Made by a program: the position numbers and the translations under genes. 64,000 bases of DNA from Diogma glabrata (lineage: Eukaryota > Arthropoda > Insecta > Diptera > Cylindrotomidae): NCBI GenBank assembly GCA_963693315.1, contig OY856187.1, forward strand, positions 113,848,437 through 113,912,436, written 5' to 3'. This document shows positions 23,346 to 35,959 of this stretch, in pieces (the first letter of the stretch is position 1; each line of letters begins with the position of its first letter). The notes beneath the pieces were generated by a model that was not told the DNA's origin, made no database searches, and saw only the letters and a program-made list of their open reading frames with translations.

Positions 23346-26010
23346 TTGACCGGGCCCAATATTAAAAAAGTCAGACAAGTGCGAATAAAATTCGCTCGTC
23401 AAGGGTTCCGTGAATGTAAAGAAAACAATATCAAAATAATTTACATAAAGTTGTGTTGTAAAGGGTTTATATTGCCAGACCATAGACACATAAAAACTAA
23501 ATGGTTCATCGTAAATATCAATAGTTAATGTCAATCTCATCTAAATTGATCGAAATGATATAAAAAATATTACTTTAGGTTAAAAGATATCCATAGCTAT
23601 TTATGGTAGCTAAGGAACGACTCAATTCTGTTAAACAACGACGAAATTTTGGGGTGGAGTGGTGTTGACGCTAAAAATAGGACTTTTTTGACAATAATTC
23701 AAAAACTGTGCATCTCAAGATTCTAAAATAATTGTAATGTTTCTTAATTTTGGTGTTCTTTCAAATGACACTCATGCGAGCCAAAAAACCTTTTTTTCAC
23801 GATTCCCCACTCCTATCACCTAAACACGTAGAATTAAAACTACTTGAGGCTTCGCTATATTTTTCGTTAAAGGTTTATCAAATTTCCTATCTCTATGAAT
23901 TTTTTCAAATTTTTCTGTCAATCAACGAAGAAACGTATAGGGGAGGGGGGACCAACTTTTTGTTGCACTTTTTTGAGAATAACTCAAAAACGGTGCATCG
24001 CAAAATTCTAAAAAAACTGTATTGTTTTTTAATTTTGGTGCTCTATCAAATGACATCCCACTCATGCGGGTCAAAAAACAATTTTTCACCCTTCCCCACT
24101 CCCATCCCCTAAACACATAGAAATAAAATCACTTGAAGCTTCGCTATATTTTTCGTGTTCCATAGAATTATAGGCTCATCGCTTTACTAAAATTTTCAGT
24201 TCTTTCTATAGCAACAATTTTTTTGTGTTAGATTACATAAGTTCGACATTTAGGTCGGTGCTTGAAAAACAACGTATAATTTTAACAATATTTAAAATTA
24301 ACAAAAGATCACTGTTTGACTTAAACAATAGCATATTAAACAAATATTAACCCTAAAATAATTGCAAGTTATCGAACTTACCATTCAATTAAAACTCAAC
24401 ATTTTCTAAAGTTATACAAGAAATTTATTAAACCAGTAATTATGAATGGATTACAAACGTGGATCTTAACACAAACTAACAAATCACAACAATCTGATTT
24501 GAACCTTGAGAATTTACGCCACCTTTTGGGCCCACTTATGGCATACAATACAATACAATATACAATAGATAGCAAAGTCCCGTGATAATTTTGAAATAAA
24601 GTCTTCTTTCTTTTGGATAACTGGTTATATTCACTTTTAAAGAGTTGCAAAATTAAGAATTGCTCTAAGAATCAGTATAAAGGATGACATGACTAAAAAT
24701 GTACACGCCAGTCCCACTCGATATTGCTATTCGGGTTAAAAAAGCTTTATTTCACCTTACCCTTTCAAAACGATTAATAAATATTTGATACACGGGGGGA
24801 CGGTCTGAATTTTGAACATTTTTGATCATAACTCAAAAACAGTGCACCGCAAAATTCTAAAAAAAATTGCAATGATTTTTAAATTAGGTGCTCTTTCAAA
24901 TGACGCCCCACTCGCTTGGGTCAAAAAAGTTTTTTTTTTAACCCTCTTTACTCCGATCCCCTAAACACTCAGAAATATAATTATTTGAGACTTCGGTATA
25001 ATTTTCATACAAAATTTACCAAATTGCCTAGCTCTGTGAATTTTTTCAAATTTTTCTGTCAATCAGTGTCAAAACGTAGGGGTGGGGGGGGGGGGGGGGG
25101 TAACGGTTTGAATTTTGCACTTTTTTGTCCATAACTCAAAAACTGTGCACCGAAAAATTCTAAAAAAAATTGCATCGAATTTTAAATTAGGTGCTCTTTC
25201 AAATGACACGCCACTCGCTTGGGTCAAAAAAATTTTTTTTTTACCCTCTTTACCCCGGTACCCTAAACACACAGAAATATAATTATTTGAGACCTCGGTA
25301 TAATTTTCATACAAAATTTACCAAATTTCCTAACTCTGTGAATTTTTCCAAATTTTTCTGTCAATCAGTGTCGAAACGAAGGGGGGGGGGGAACGGTATG
25401 TTTTTGACAATAAATCAAAAACTGTGCATTGCAAAATTCTAAAAAAAATTGCAATGATTAGGCTAAATTAGGCGCTCTTTCAAATGACACCCCACTTGAC
25501 CACATTTTAAATAGTGTTTTTACCCCTCCTCATTTCCACCCCCTTAATAAATCTAATTATGAGAATATGACACTTTTATATATTTTTTATTAAAACTGTA
25601 CTAATTTTTCTATCATTCCAAATACATTTAAAAATTTTCGATCAGTTAGGTTCGGAGCTAATCGAGTTAAGAAAACACGAAAAAAACGTCATTATTCAGA
25701 ATTATACAAAAAATGGTGAGGTGTAAAATTTCAAGATAAATTTTTAAGGAATACTGAAATGAAGCCCTTTCATATGATACCCTACTTGAATCTATAAAAA
25801 AATCTATTTTCTCAAAAGTCTCACATCGAACCCCTGTAAACCAAACGAAAACCACTTTAGTTTTATTTGTATTCGTCATTTCATGTGGACAGATTAGTTT
25901 TATACGCACCTCAAATTTTAAGTCCATAGCATTTATAGTTTACTAGATAATCGATATAATGTGACTCTCACCAATAGTGTTCCGTATAAAAAACGGAACC
26001 CTAAAAATCT
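23346..26010 (+). repeat. dispersed repeat element with about 300-bp tandem units
   Basis: The head is 'aaaaaagtcagacaagtgcg' and 'tcgtcaagggttccgtg'. The end is the hairpin GTTCCGTATAAAAAACGGAAC followed by CCTAAAAA (25979-26008). Between them a unit with 'caaaaactgtgca', 'ggtgctctttcaaatgac', 'tgggtcaaaaaa', 'cccctaaacac' and 'tttttctgtcaatca' recurs at 23701, 23986, 24835, 25138 and 25417 (spacing 279-303 where not interrupted). Units begin with G-runs (18 Gs near 25082-25099). Similar heads and hairpins are, from memory, very common in lepidopteran and other insect repeats. A partial head recurs at 28790-28850. The hairpin plus CTAA end is compatible with a Helitron-like terminus, but no Rep/helicase is present. 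Confidence 0.7.
24370..24560 (+). pseudogene. reverse transcriptase C-terminal fragment (RTE-like)
   Basis: Conceptual frames resemble the post-palm region at 50110-50300: a lost SIKTL-type start, 'YKKFIKPVIMNGLQTWILTQ' with a stop or shift, and LRHLLGPL. It lies between tandem units two and three of the surrounding repeat, so it inserted there. Too short for a reliable clade call. Confidence 0.5.
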
Positions 26011-26039
26011 GAACGTACCCTGAAATGAAAATAAAATTT

Positions 26040-26580
26040 GTATCACTTAGGGCCGATAGTATGAATGCAAATAGAAGATAAATCCCCGGATTAATCGTCG
26101 TTTGTATTGTATGAATCAGGATAGATTAAAAAATCTATCCGAGGATTGTTGATCTATCCTTTGATCTATCTTCTATAAAACAAAACAAAGGATAAAACAA
26201 TTTCTTTTTTTTCTTGACATGCGCATAGCAGAAAAGTTTTGTTTTGAATTTGTGGTTATTTTTAAATTTAAATTTCTGCGTATCAAAAATTTGTTTTTTG
26301 ATATAAATTAAACTAAAATAAATAATATTTTTAATATATTCACTTTCAATTTTGAAATAATTTTTTTTAATTTATAATTAAATTTATTTAATAGAAAGGT
26401 AAAAGAAAAAGCATTGCCACTTATAAAAAATGCTATAAACTGCAATAAAAACAAAAATAAAAATTAAACTATCCGTGTTCATACAATCGACGAAAAAAAG
26501 AATCCTCTAATGTAGATAGAATTTTATCCTCGGATTTTTTTCTCTCCATCCTTGTTCATACAATCGGCCCTCAGTGATAC
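26040..26580. mobile_element. 541-bp MITE with GGGCCGAT inverted ends
   Basis: Left end GTATCACTTAGGGCCGATAG and right end in reverse complement GTATCACTGAGGGCCGATTG, followed on both sides by GTATGAA-like continuation. Both ends also carry 'atccgagg/atcc(c)cgg' just inside. No coding sequence. The first bases could be target duplication rather than element, so exact termini and superfamily are open. Confidence 0.75.
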
Positions 26581-27441
26581 CAACTCTACTTTTAATCAGT
26601 GGTAGCTGTCAAAATATGTTATAATATCATTAAAGTTGTGGTGTTTTTTTTATGCACGTTGCGTTGCTAGTTCGGATAATTAAATTAAAGTTTAAATCTG
26701 TAGTAAGTTTTTTAGTTTAACATTTTGACAATATTTAATTCTTTATTCTATACATTTAAATATAGTTTCAAAATGCCAAAAAGATCTTGCCAGTATTTGG
26801 AAAGATATACTGAAGTGTATGTATTAATACACAGAAAATAACAATTTTTTTTGTGCTGTCCCGATTTGAGTTTTGAAAATTCTTGCAAGCCTATTTATTA
26901 ATTTATATTTCCTTTTTTATTTTATCCTTTATCCTTTTATTTTTCTCCGTTCGTACAGTGCTCAGTCTGAGAAGATAAGATAGAGTTTCTTTTTACTTTC
27001 AGGTTCTTGCGCGGTAGGGAGAGCTCTACGTTCCTGCACTCCGAATGACCTAATAAAGTTGCAAGGAGAAAAGTAGATAAAACAAAGAATATATAGAAAT
27101 TAATGGATGCTTTGTTTTGTATTCATGTACATGTTTAGTTTATAATTTAATATAATTTAGGGCATTAAATAAAGAAAATTATAATTAAATAGTTAAAGTT
27201 ACGCTCAATTAAATAATGATTTGTTATTTGATTTCTTTATTGATACTCAGGAGATGAAAGCGTGATGCAGTATAGGTAAGGTAGATGAGAACATTAGCAG
27301 CATCCTCCTAGGTTTCACGGGCCTTACTAATGGAACTCACCCTAGACTGATAACTAGTCGGCATTAGTTGTAAGTGAGGACCGTGAGATGTCTGCTAGCA
27401 GCATGGTTAGGACGAGAGGGGGTTGACCTGTCACTACAAAC
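26581..27441. other. AT-rich interval
   Basis: A short frame at 26773 (MPKRSCQYLERYTEVYV) stops after 22 codons. It recalls the start of some hAT proteins but is far too short to call. No other feature is supported. Confidence 0.4.
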
Positions 27442-27560
27442 CCTTAAAATATTACCTTGGCTTGTAATATATCACTGCAATTTCCAGTAGCATTTGATAT
27501 TTCACGTTAACTCATTTGTCAATAGCAGAAACTGGAGTACGACTGGTTTGTCACACTTGA
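27442..27560 (+). repeat. dispersed repeat, copy 1 of 2
   Basis: Matches 55161-55275 in the same orientation: 'ccttaa.atat.a.cttggct', 'tgatat.tcacg.taactcat', 'gtcaat.gcag.aactggagtacg'. It may be the body of a SINE or the end of a longer element; boundaries are not clear. Confidence 0.6.
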
Positions 27561-29519
27561 AGATCAAAAACTAATAAAAAAATTATAATCCACAAAACCA
27601 GATTCCTCCATTCGTTCAATTGGGCAAATGCAAAGCTCCTTAGCCCAAAGCTGTTTAGCCAGTTATTGAGTGCGTTTAGCTTAAAATCTAGATACTTATG
27701 ACTACGTTGTCACCCATATTTAAAATTACAAATTAATAGAGTATTAAAGCTCGTTGGTATGGTAGAAACACACTTTTTTAGCAGAAAATATCTAGCGTAG
27801 TCATTTACGATTCTATTTATGAAATTTAAATTCTGACATACCAATACAATTGTATAACTTTATTAACATTTAATAAGATAGTTATACGAACAATTAAGGG
27901 TACACGTAAAATGTAAATCAGTATACGATCTGAATAGATCATTAAACCACACTAGTTTATTGGTAGCTGCAAATTAATCGTCTTCTCAAGTTGTCGTAAA
28001 CTAAAAAATTCTGAGCTTGATCAAAATTCAAAACTGTTTAGCATTTAGTTTTAAAACAGTAAAAGTTATAAGACGGTGTTTGTTGCATAGCAGTATTTAT
28101 TGCATAGCATTGTTGATTTCGTTGCATAGCAATATAAGATGCTGTGTTGCAACTGCAAAAAGTTTTAGAATAAAAAAGTAGAACTGGACTCTATTTCAGT
28201 GGAGATGAAATTACAATCTAGCATAAATTATAGTTAATTGGCATATATATACTTAACAGGTTACGGTTATCTAACTATAGAAAAAGAGCCACAAATAATT
28301 TCTTCATATTTCTGTATTAGACCATAAATAAACTTTAAGTTTTATGTTACGAAGACATTGATTAGAAAATTACGTGTAATTATATGTAAATCCATTATAT
28401 TAAATTTGTTTTTGAAACTAGTTTCGGAGAGAAAAAAGTTTTTATGATAGTTGATAAATTTTATTTGCGCGCGTGTTTACATACCATAATTACAAGCACA
28501 TAATTTAAAAAACAAACAATAAATTAAAGTGTTTTACGCACGTTAAATTATTTGGGATGGAAACTACTTTAAAAGATAAATAATGTTGTAATAAATATGC
28601 AGAATATTACATGTAGCGTAATTAGTATGTGTGATTATTAGATGAAAGTTCTGCAACCGGGTTGAGCTTTTAATAACATACGGTATGCGTTAGTTTCGTA
28701 GTTCTTTGTTTTGATCTACATATACATATATACAGAGGTCATTATTATGTTCTTTGGTGAATCTAATTTTTTTTGCATGATTTTTACCAAATTAAAAAGT
28801 CGGTTAAGTGCGAATAGATAATGCGCTCGTCAATAATTCCATCAAGGATGTGAAGTAACAATATTTACATAATCAGTAATAGTTATGAAATGATTTTTTA
28901 ATAATTTTGTGAAGTATTTATCTAAAGTATGTATCTAACTCAAAATTGAACGCAAATTTCTTGATCCCACAAAATCTTAAGCTATGATTGCATGATTTTT
29001 TTGCTAAATTTAGTGTGATTTTTCATATGTAAATGATCTTCTCTCTAAACCGTGAACAAATCTGAAACAAAGCAGGTGTTCAGATTTTGGTGTCAAGGCA
29101 TTTTCAAGCATTTTTAAAATTATTTGCTGTAGTTTACTTAAGTTTCAAAATGTATCATGAATTTGTTACATACGTGAAAGTATGCTGGATGGTTCTATAT
29201 TGTATAATTTTGTTGAATTTTTCAAACCAAAATATTTAAGCCGATCAATGTCTATAACTTCGGATTGAAAAGTTTTACCAATCGAACAAAATTTCAAACA
29301 TCAAACAGAGAAGAAATCATCGATATATTATAAAACACCAGGCACTTATATTATTATTAATTTGTAGTTAATTTTTATTTCCGGTTTTATTATTTTTCGA
29401 CAGTTTTTACTTTTAATAAAGTGTAGATTAAAGACAAGTTATTTTGGCCCTGCGGCTATTTTATGTTTTTTTGGATTTTTCTTTTTATTAACTTATGATC
29501 TAATTTTTTCCCCAAATAA
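27561..29519. other. AT-rich interval
   Basis: Nothing coding is recognised. Positions 28790-28850 repeat the head of the element at 23346 ('aaaaagtcggttaagtgcga', 'gcgctcgtcaa'). Confidence 0.5.
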
Positions 29520-30333
29520 TCAAATCAGAAATTATTGGCCTATGGAACAACCATCCACGAAAACCGAGCTAGAAAATGCAATTACATATTTGAAATCTGG
29601 TAAGGATGGCATCTCAATGGAGCTATGAAAAGAAGCACACGTTGAAATGGTTTCTGCTATAACTCAGCTTACAGAGGAGATTTAGAAGAACAATATGCCA
29701 CCAGACGATTGGATAGATACAATTCAATTCCCTATCCCAAAAAAGAACCCTGCCTTAATCAACAACGACAGACGGACAACATTGTGCAAGACGGGATACC
29801 AAATTTATACAAAATTATTGGATGAAAAACTCAAAGAATCTTCAGATAACCAGGCAGCATTTCTCAAAAATAGGTCGACGGATGATCACATATGTTCACT
29901 TGCAGTAAAATACTAGAAGAAGAATAGAGAGCTGAACATAAGCATTATGTATTTTCCTTAGAACCCTAATGCATTTTTCGTAGAAACAGGGAAAGTAAAT
30001 AAAAACAAAGATGTGAAACAAGGATCCTCGATATCGCCGACAATATTTACTTTTGTAATAAACGAAGTATTGGAGGCTCTTAGACTGGACTCAGAATTAA
30101 AACTGGACCAACGAGACACAGTCACTCTTTCACTAATCTTAGTTTTTGCAGGTGATGTTATTATAATAACAAGAAATTACCAGTATTTAGATGTAATTGT
30201 CAAGGAATTAGTAGCAGTACTGGAATCAGTGGGTCTAACAATGAACTTTACCAAATCAACAGTTCTTATAAAATATTCTGCAAACCAAGATCCAATACCC
30301 CCACTTATACTGTTTAGCGGAAAAAAACTTTAA
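29520..30333 (+). pseudogene. non-LTR reverse transcriptase relic
   Basis: The first part reads TELENAITYLKSGKDGIS, then MPPDDWIDTIQFPIPKK, YQIYTKLLDEKL and QAAFLKNRSTDDHI. These are the fingers and first palm motifs of a non-LTR RT. After stops, VKQGSSISPTIFTFVINEV is the GxxQG...SP..F motif and FAGDVIIITRN is the catalytic box, with Gly in place of the first catalytic Asp of FADD. The tail runs to about 30333, with further decayed sequence to about 30620. Palm residues around the first catalytic Asp are lost between the parts. The family is probably RTE/CR1-like; not resolved. Confidence 0.75.
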
Positions 30334-30620
30334 AGTAAAAACGATCCGATATCTGGTCACATATTTAACATATGCGTTACAAAGACGTCATACGATCAAT
30401 GCCATCAAGTAGCAGAAATAGCTAAACAAAAATCGAAATTCATTCAGATTCATTTCATTCACAAATAAACTTTCGAAAAACACAGCACAACAAAAGAAAA
30501 TAGAGTGCATCTTCAAAAGTATGTTCCCGTTTGTGTCAGACAGATCAACTGGAATAAAGAACAAAGGAAAAATAATAACAATGAAGGTAAAAAGTCAAAA
30601 CTGATCGATAACAATAAACT

Positions 30621-31884
30621 CGAGAGTGGATAAGGATTTACATTCGAAGTAGTGTAAAATAAAAATTTAATCGAATGTAAACAACTGTAAATTATTATTC
30701 AAATTTACTAAAAGCCTCTCTAGAAAGTTTTCTATTAAGTTACCTCAAAATCGAAAATTTGAAAGAAACAATTATTCGAAGAACCTCTCAAGCTTTTGTT
30801 CAGATTCAGATTCAATTTCAAAAACGATTTACTTGATGTTTGTACAGTCGATAATAGTCGAGGATTGTACATGCAACAATTTTTGAAAGAATTATTTGAT
30901 CCTGTACACGCCAGAGGAAAATTTTAAAACATCAAATAGCACTTGAATGAATTTTTGTTTATTTTTGTTATAAGAGTAATAAAAATTGTGATTTCTTATT
31001 TTATTAAAGTTTTGTTATTCAACAAATGCACATTAATTAGAATAAAAAAGTAAAAATATTAATCTTACCTTTGGTCATTTTTTGAAGCACCAGAATCAAT
31101 AAAATAAAATAAATCAGAATTATAGTTATAAATTTAATTTCACTGTAATCTATTTGATTTATGTTTTAACAGGTAACATAATATAATAATTATATTTAAA
31201 CACAAATACCACTATATTATAATTATTTCTTATTACATATATTTAAATCAATATATGTTATTTTGTTAACCTTCATTGAAACATTATTAATTATATATAA
31301 TCGAACAATAACTAAATACTTAAAAAAAATTCACACATATAATAAGCAATGTTAGTCCAACGACAAACCGTTTAAATCTGTTGATTCAGAGTGTATGGTA
31401 AAATTTAAAATTCTTGTAATATTATATATTGATAATTTAATATAAGGTTTAAACTGGTTCATTTCTTTCTTTTCAAAGTTTTTCTTTTGTTATCATAATT
31501 AAATTTAAGAAATTATAGCCATTTACATAAGATTGGTTTTTGTTAGCTACGAAGATAACAAAACAGAATATCAAAAAGAAAAACATAGAATTGCTTTTTC
31601 TTTACCAATTTCAATGTTTGTTTTGGTCACGTAATGTGCAGATTGAAATTAGTAAACATTTAAAACTTTAATGATGACATCACCACAAAATTATGATTAT
31701 CAAAAAACGTGAAATTATCTTTTTTGAATCGGAATGCAGTATGATTTCTTCGAAAAAATTCAAACTACAAAAACAATTTTAAAATATGAAGGGGCTGAAA
31801 TCTCACAGCTCTGAGATATCAAGACTTCGGTCTGGGTTAAGGATTTTGATATAATTTTCGGCAAAAAACTTTTATGAGGACATT
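30621..31884. other. AT-rich interval
   Basis: No coding, RNA or clear repeat feature seen. Confidence 0.5.
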
Positions 31885-33085
31885 GGTTTTAGTTTAAGGC
31901 AGCGATGTTTATCAAACGTAAAACTTTTTGTTAAAGGACATATAATTTTTTAATTAACGAAATTTTTTAACGCAACATCAATACGTTGCCGGTAAATAAT
32001 AACAAATCGAAAATTAACATAATTTAGTGAAAAGATGATATAATCAGCAAACTACTCAAACCCCTCTATTTAGGGTTTCGAGAAAATATTACAAAATCAA
32101 AAGTTCATATTTCTTTCAAAATTCAAAAAATACTCTAAAAGTTATAATTAAAAAAAACTGTCATCTATTTTCCAAAATTCTAAAAGTATTCCAAAAATTA
32201 TTACAGAATCAATGATTGAAACTTTTTTCAGAATTCTAAAAATATTGCAAAAAATATAATAAAACAAAAACTTAAACTTTTTAGACAATATTCTTAAAAT
32301 ATTGCAAAACTTTTAACTAAATCAGCAACACAAGGTTTTTCAAAGTTCTTAAAATATTCCAAAAATTATTACAAAATCAAAAATTGAAACTTTTTCTAAG
32401 CCTCTAAATATATTTCAAAAATTCCAAATTCAAAAAACCTTTTTCCAAAATTCTAAGAATATCGCAATAAATATAACAAAATCAAAAATACAAACTTTTT
32501 TCCGGATTCCAAGAATGTTCACAAAACTATAATAAAATCAAAAATTAAAACCTTTTCAAAACTCTAAAAATATTCCAGAAATTATAACAAAATCAAAAAT
32601 TTTCATATCCAATTTCATGTTCGATTTAAATTTCATGTCATACAAATAATTAATTTCATTTTTTGCCAAAAAATTTGTTAAAAAAAATGAAAAATCATTC
32701 TTTTGACACACTTTACAATATTTTCTTGACAAACTTATAATACAAAAATCTAGTTTTTGGACTCACATACCAATCCCAACCATCAATATTTTTCCAAATT
32801 CGAATTTTCCTAGAATTTTCCTACTCGTAATCACTTAAAATGAACGTTTTTTAAAAAAAAAATATGCAAATTTCCTTGTTTTGACAAACTTGACGATTTT
32901 TTGACAAACTTTCGGGACAACTATCGAACACATCTTCCTTACGGCTCTTGCCATTGAGTATACCTATTTTTAGAAACAAAAAATTTTGACATCCCTCCCT
33001 CCGTTTTCTAGATTTCGGCGGCAGTAAGAGTAAGAGAATGTAATACTTAGGTATTTCAGACCGAAATAATATTAAAGTCGAATTT
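31885..33085 (+). repeat. dispersed repeat with 60-bp internal tandem units, copy 1
   Basis: The left end 'ttttagtttaaggcagcgat' and the right end near 'acttaggtatttcagaccga' match the inverted copy at 42062-43700. Inside, 'attctaaaaatattccaaaa' plus 'attattacaaaatcaaaa' recur about every 55-65 bp from 32070 to 32610. A single copy of the 'cttgacaaactt'/'ctactcgtaatcacttaaaa' part follows. No protein is encoded. Confidence 0.75.
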
Positions 33086-33264
33086 AAAACCACTTGTTCG
33101 ATTTGAAAGTATTTGATACAGCTGTTTCGTTTCTGTTCGAAAGTATTGTGTTCATATGGGACCCAAAAAATCCTAGTTTTATTCATTTTTAATTACTAGT
33201 TGGACATCGATACTTTTCACTATAACCTTTATAGATTTGTAACAATCAAACTCTGCCAATTGTA

Positions 33265-33272
33265 GTCTAGAA
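33265..33272. other. hAT target-site duplication, left (GTCTAGAA)
   Basis: GTCTAGAA precedes CAGTGATCG and is repeated exactly at 35960-35967 after ...ACCCTG. Eight base pairs is the hAT hallmark. Confidence 0.93.
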
Positions 33273-33664
33273 CAGTGATCGCAAATACGACGCGTGCCAG
33301 ACTTGGCACGTTTGAAAATTTGTCTGGCACGGCAAACATTCTGAAATTGTGTCCAAATTTGTCCTTAAATTCGCGTTTTAAGAATCATAATAAAGGAAAG
33401 ATTTTTTCAGATATTTTGTAATAAGTTAAATATTACTGTTAGTCCAGTAAAAGACGATAAAATAGTAGGGAACCTCCGAGTTCTTTGAATCAACATCGAT
33501 TTGCCTGAAATGCTTGAAAATTTGAAATTAAGCTCAACAAACCTTCCATTTCAAATTCTACCCTACGCGCTTTTATTTTTAGGGGCAAAAACTACCCCTT
33601 ATTGTCAAAATTTTTTAAGCTACAAATTAAATCTTAACAGATCGAAATAAAGATCAGAACCATA

Positions 33665-34303
33665 CAGAGACGGAAATCGGTTCGTTTGAACCAGACCAAA
33701 ACCACTGAACCAACGAAATTTTGCCAAACCAAAATCAAACCAAACCATTTTCAAAATGATTTGATTGAACCAAACCAAAACCAAACCAGTTTTTTAAATA
33801 ATAGTTGAACCGAACCATAAACCAATGTTTTTCTGTTTGGTTCACGGTTCGGTTTTATAGTTAAAAAATTTGTTCTATTACCTACAAAAATTGAAAAAAA
33901 TCTTCTCATTTCTTTTTGAAACTACTACATGTTGAAAATACACCAAGTGAGTTTGTAGGATCGAGGTTTATCGATGGTCGGAATAGAATTAGAATGATTT
34001 ACCTATGTGTTATAAGACAAGTGTGCCCACTACGGACTCTTTAATGCGATTATAGTAGAATAAAGCCGTTTTTATTTGAATATCGAGAATTAATTAAAAA
34101 TAAAAATGTAAATCTAAATTCTGAGTCTGAACCAAAACCGAACCAAACCCAAACCAAAAAATTATACAGTCTTTATACCAGAACCAAACCAAAACCAAGT
34201 TTTGAAATATCAAGAAAGCGAAACCAAACCAAAAACCATTGTAAAAATTTGTTATTAATCCAAAACCGAACCAACTGAAAAAAATCTTTGGTTTCCATCT
34301 CTG
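33665..34303. mobile_element. 639-bp hAT-type MITE rich in AACCAAACC
   Basis: The ends are CAGAGACGGAAATCGG and, in reverse complement, CAGAGATGGAAACC. Flanking octamers gaaccata (33657-33664) and caaccata (34304-34311) match 7 of 8. Both halves are packed with 'aaccaaacc'-type repeats and their complements, creating an open frame of Phe-Trp-Phe-Gly repeats that is not a gene. Confidence 0.8.
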
Positions 34304-34929
34304 CAACCATATATCTCAACCCTTAAAACCCACCCACTATTATGATTACATTAAAAAAGTTATTACGGGCGACAAATTTTTTTCTTTTTTTTAATTTAAC
34401 TACATTAAATTTAAATGTTTTTTCATTAATATTTAGCACATACGAAACCTCGAACTATAATGACTGTCAATCTCCACTTTCTTGATCTAAAATCGGAACA
34501 CTATTATTACAGATTTTGCCGGAGCATCCACTACAAGTTGCGTTCCATAAAAGTCCAACTTTTCGACAGATACGTAATGCACCACATCCTTTTTGCAATT
34601 ACAAAAAATCATCTTTAAAAGGTTTTCCGCAGGAACTTTTTGTACTCTGATGGGCTGCACAGATAGTTCTTATGTATTCTTATGAGGTAAACTTTTGTCA
34701 ACGACCTTTTATTTCTACCACCTTCATACTTTGTCCATAATAACTATCAAATACAACAGTAATATTACTACCGAAATTTCTTCTCAAATAAAAAATGTAT
34801 TCCCGGGAAAAACTGCTGTAAATGTGCCATTTAGCTTTATACAAATGCATATTTCAAAAAAGGTTTATGAACATGAAACGCAATCAAATAAAATTAATAA
34901 ATAAATAAATCTTCTAATAATGTTACCGC

Positions 34930-35270
34930 CGCAAGTTTTAAAGTAGCAAGAGATATTGCCAAATATGGCAAAGCATTTACGGATTTATTAAATCAAATCT
35001 TTTAAGTTGTGGTGAAACACTTTTCAAAAATTTTGAAAGCAAAGATAAAATTCTCACCCGTAGCCAAAGTATGCAGTTAAGTGGTATGCTTAAATACCAT
35101 AAGAGATTATAAAAATTTTATAGAAATACCTGAAAATATTTCTAAACAGTTAAAATCTGATCTTTATGAGGTTGAAGTGTTTGCATTGGCAGTTGATGAG
35201 AGTACAGATATTAACTCCGATGCCAGACTGGCAATTTCTTTACGTTGTGCTACAGTTGGGAAAATACGAC
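34930..35270 (+). pseudogene. hAT transposase fragment (GTF2IRD2/ZBED-like)
   Basis: The frames read SFKVARDIAKYGKAFTD, a decayed stretch, then ISKQLKSDLYEVEVFALAVD and ESTDINSDARLAISLRC. This is the region around the first catalytic Asp (VDESTD) of hAT transposases of the type domesticated in GTF2IRD2. Downstream it is cut off near 35270; the remainder of the transposase is missing. Confidence 0.8.
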
Positions 35271-35410
35271 AGACTCCTAAAACTAGAAACTTTGCAGGAA
35301 CGAATTTTTTTTTTACACATTTTACGTTCGTGAAATTGTCTCCGTCGACGCTAACGCGTCTCGTGAATAAAAGTGTCACTCACAAAAAAGCAACATTTTC
35401 ATCTCTTGTA

Positions 35411-35857
35411 CACTGAAAAAAAATTGAAGTTCATGACAACCTTATCTCGAAGTTGGCAGTTTATTATTCATACAAAGAAAAATTATTTGCAATCAATTTC
35501 CCTGTGATTGGGACAACAACACGATAACATTTTCCCAACAACAGAATGAGGTTTATTTAAAATATAAAGTGTTATATCCAATATAACAGTAGTCGAATAA
35601 AAATAATAACTATTTCCCTGAAAAAAATTTTATTTGGCCTTATATCATGAATTTTTCATTTTAAAGTTTAAGTATTTGAGATTAATTGAACTATATTTTA
35701 TTTTCACATAAATATTTCGTGTGATTGTCTCAACCTCATCGATTTATAATTGTAGAGTTGTTGAAGCAATTTCGTAGTTTGATTCGCCATATGTGACCGC
35801 AAGTTGCGGTTGAGACAATTGCATTTCGATTGGAAATAGGACATGTTTTTTTCAGTG
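35411..35857. mobile_element. 447-bp MITE with CACTGAAAAAAA ends, TA duplication
   Basis: Starts CACTGAAAAAAAA and ends TTTTTTTCAGTG, flanked by TA on both sides (35409-35410, 35858-35859). Its right part (about 35700-35857), in reverse orientation, matches 47569-47740 ('catatggcgaat', 'cgaaattg.ttc', 'tttatgtgaaaataaa'). Non-coding. Confidence 0.8.
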
Positions 35858-35959
35858 TAGCAAAATGTACCATTTCATAATTGGATTGGCACGTGAAAAT
35901 AGCGATCATTAGAAAAAAAATTGTTTCGGCACGCCAATAAAATTCAGTTGCGAACCCTG

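Larger units (their letters stand above)
33273..35959 (+). mobile_element. hAT transposon relic (2687 bp) with nested MITEs
   Basis: Inverted ends are CAGTGATCGCAAAT and, in reverse complement, CAGGGTTCGCAACT, with a perfect 8-bp duplication. Between them lie a hAT-MITE (33665-34303), a transposase relic (34930-35260) and a second MITE (35411-35857). 'ggcacg' motifs recur just inside both ends. The coding part left is small, so the element was decayed or deleted before or after the secondary insertions. Confidence 0.88.

Noticed and set aside
26773..26841. Short frame MPKRSCQYLERYTEVYV as a hAT or gene start
   Set aside because: It stops after 22 codons and nothing downstream resembles a transposase.
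34094..34306. 70-codon minus-strand frame of FWFGFG repeats
   Set aside because: It is produced by the AACCAAACC-type repeats of a MITE; no protein family is involved.
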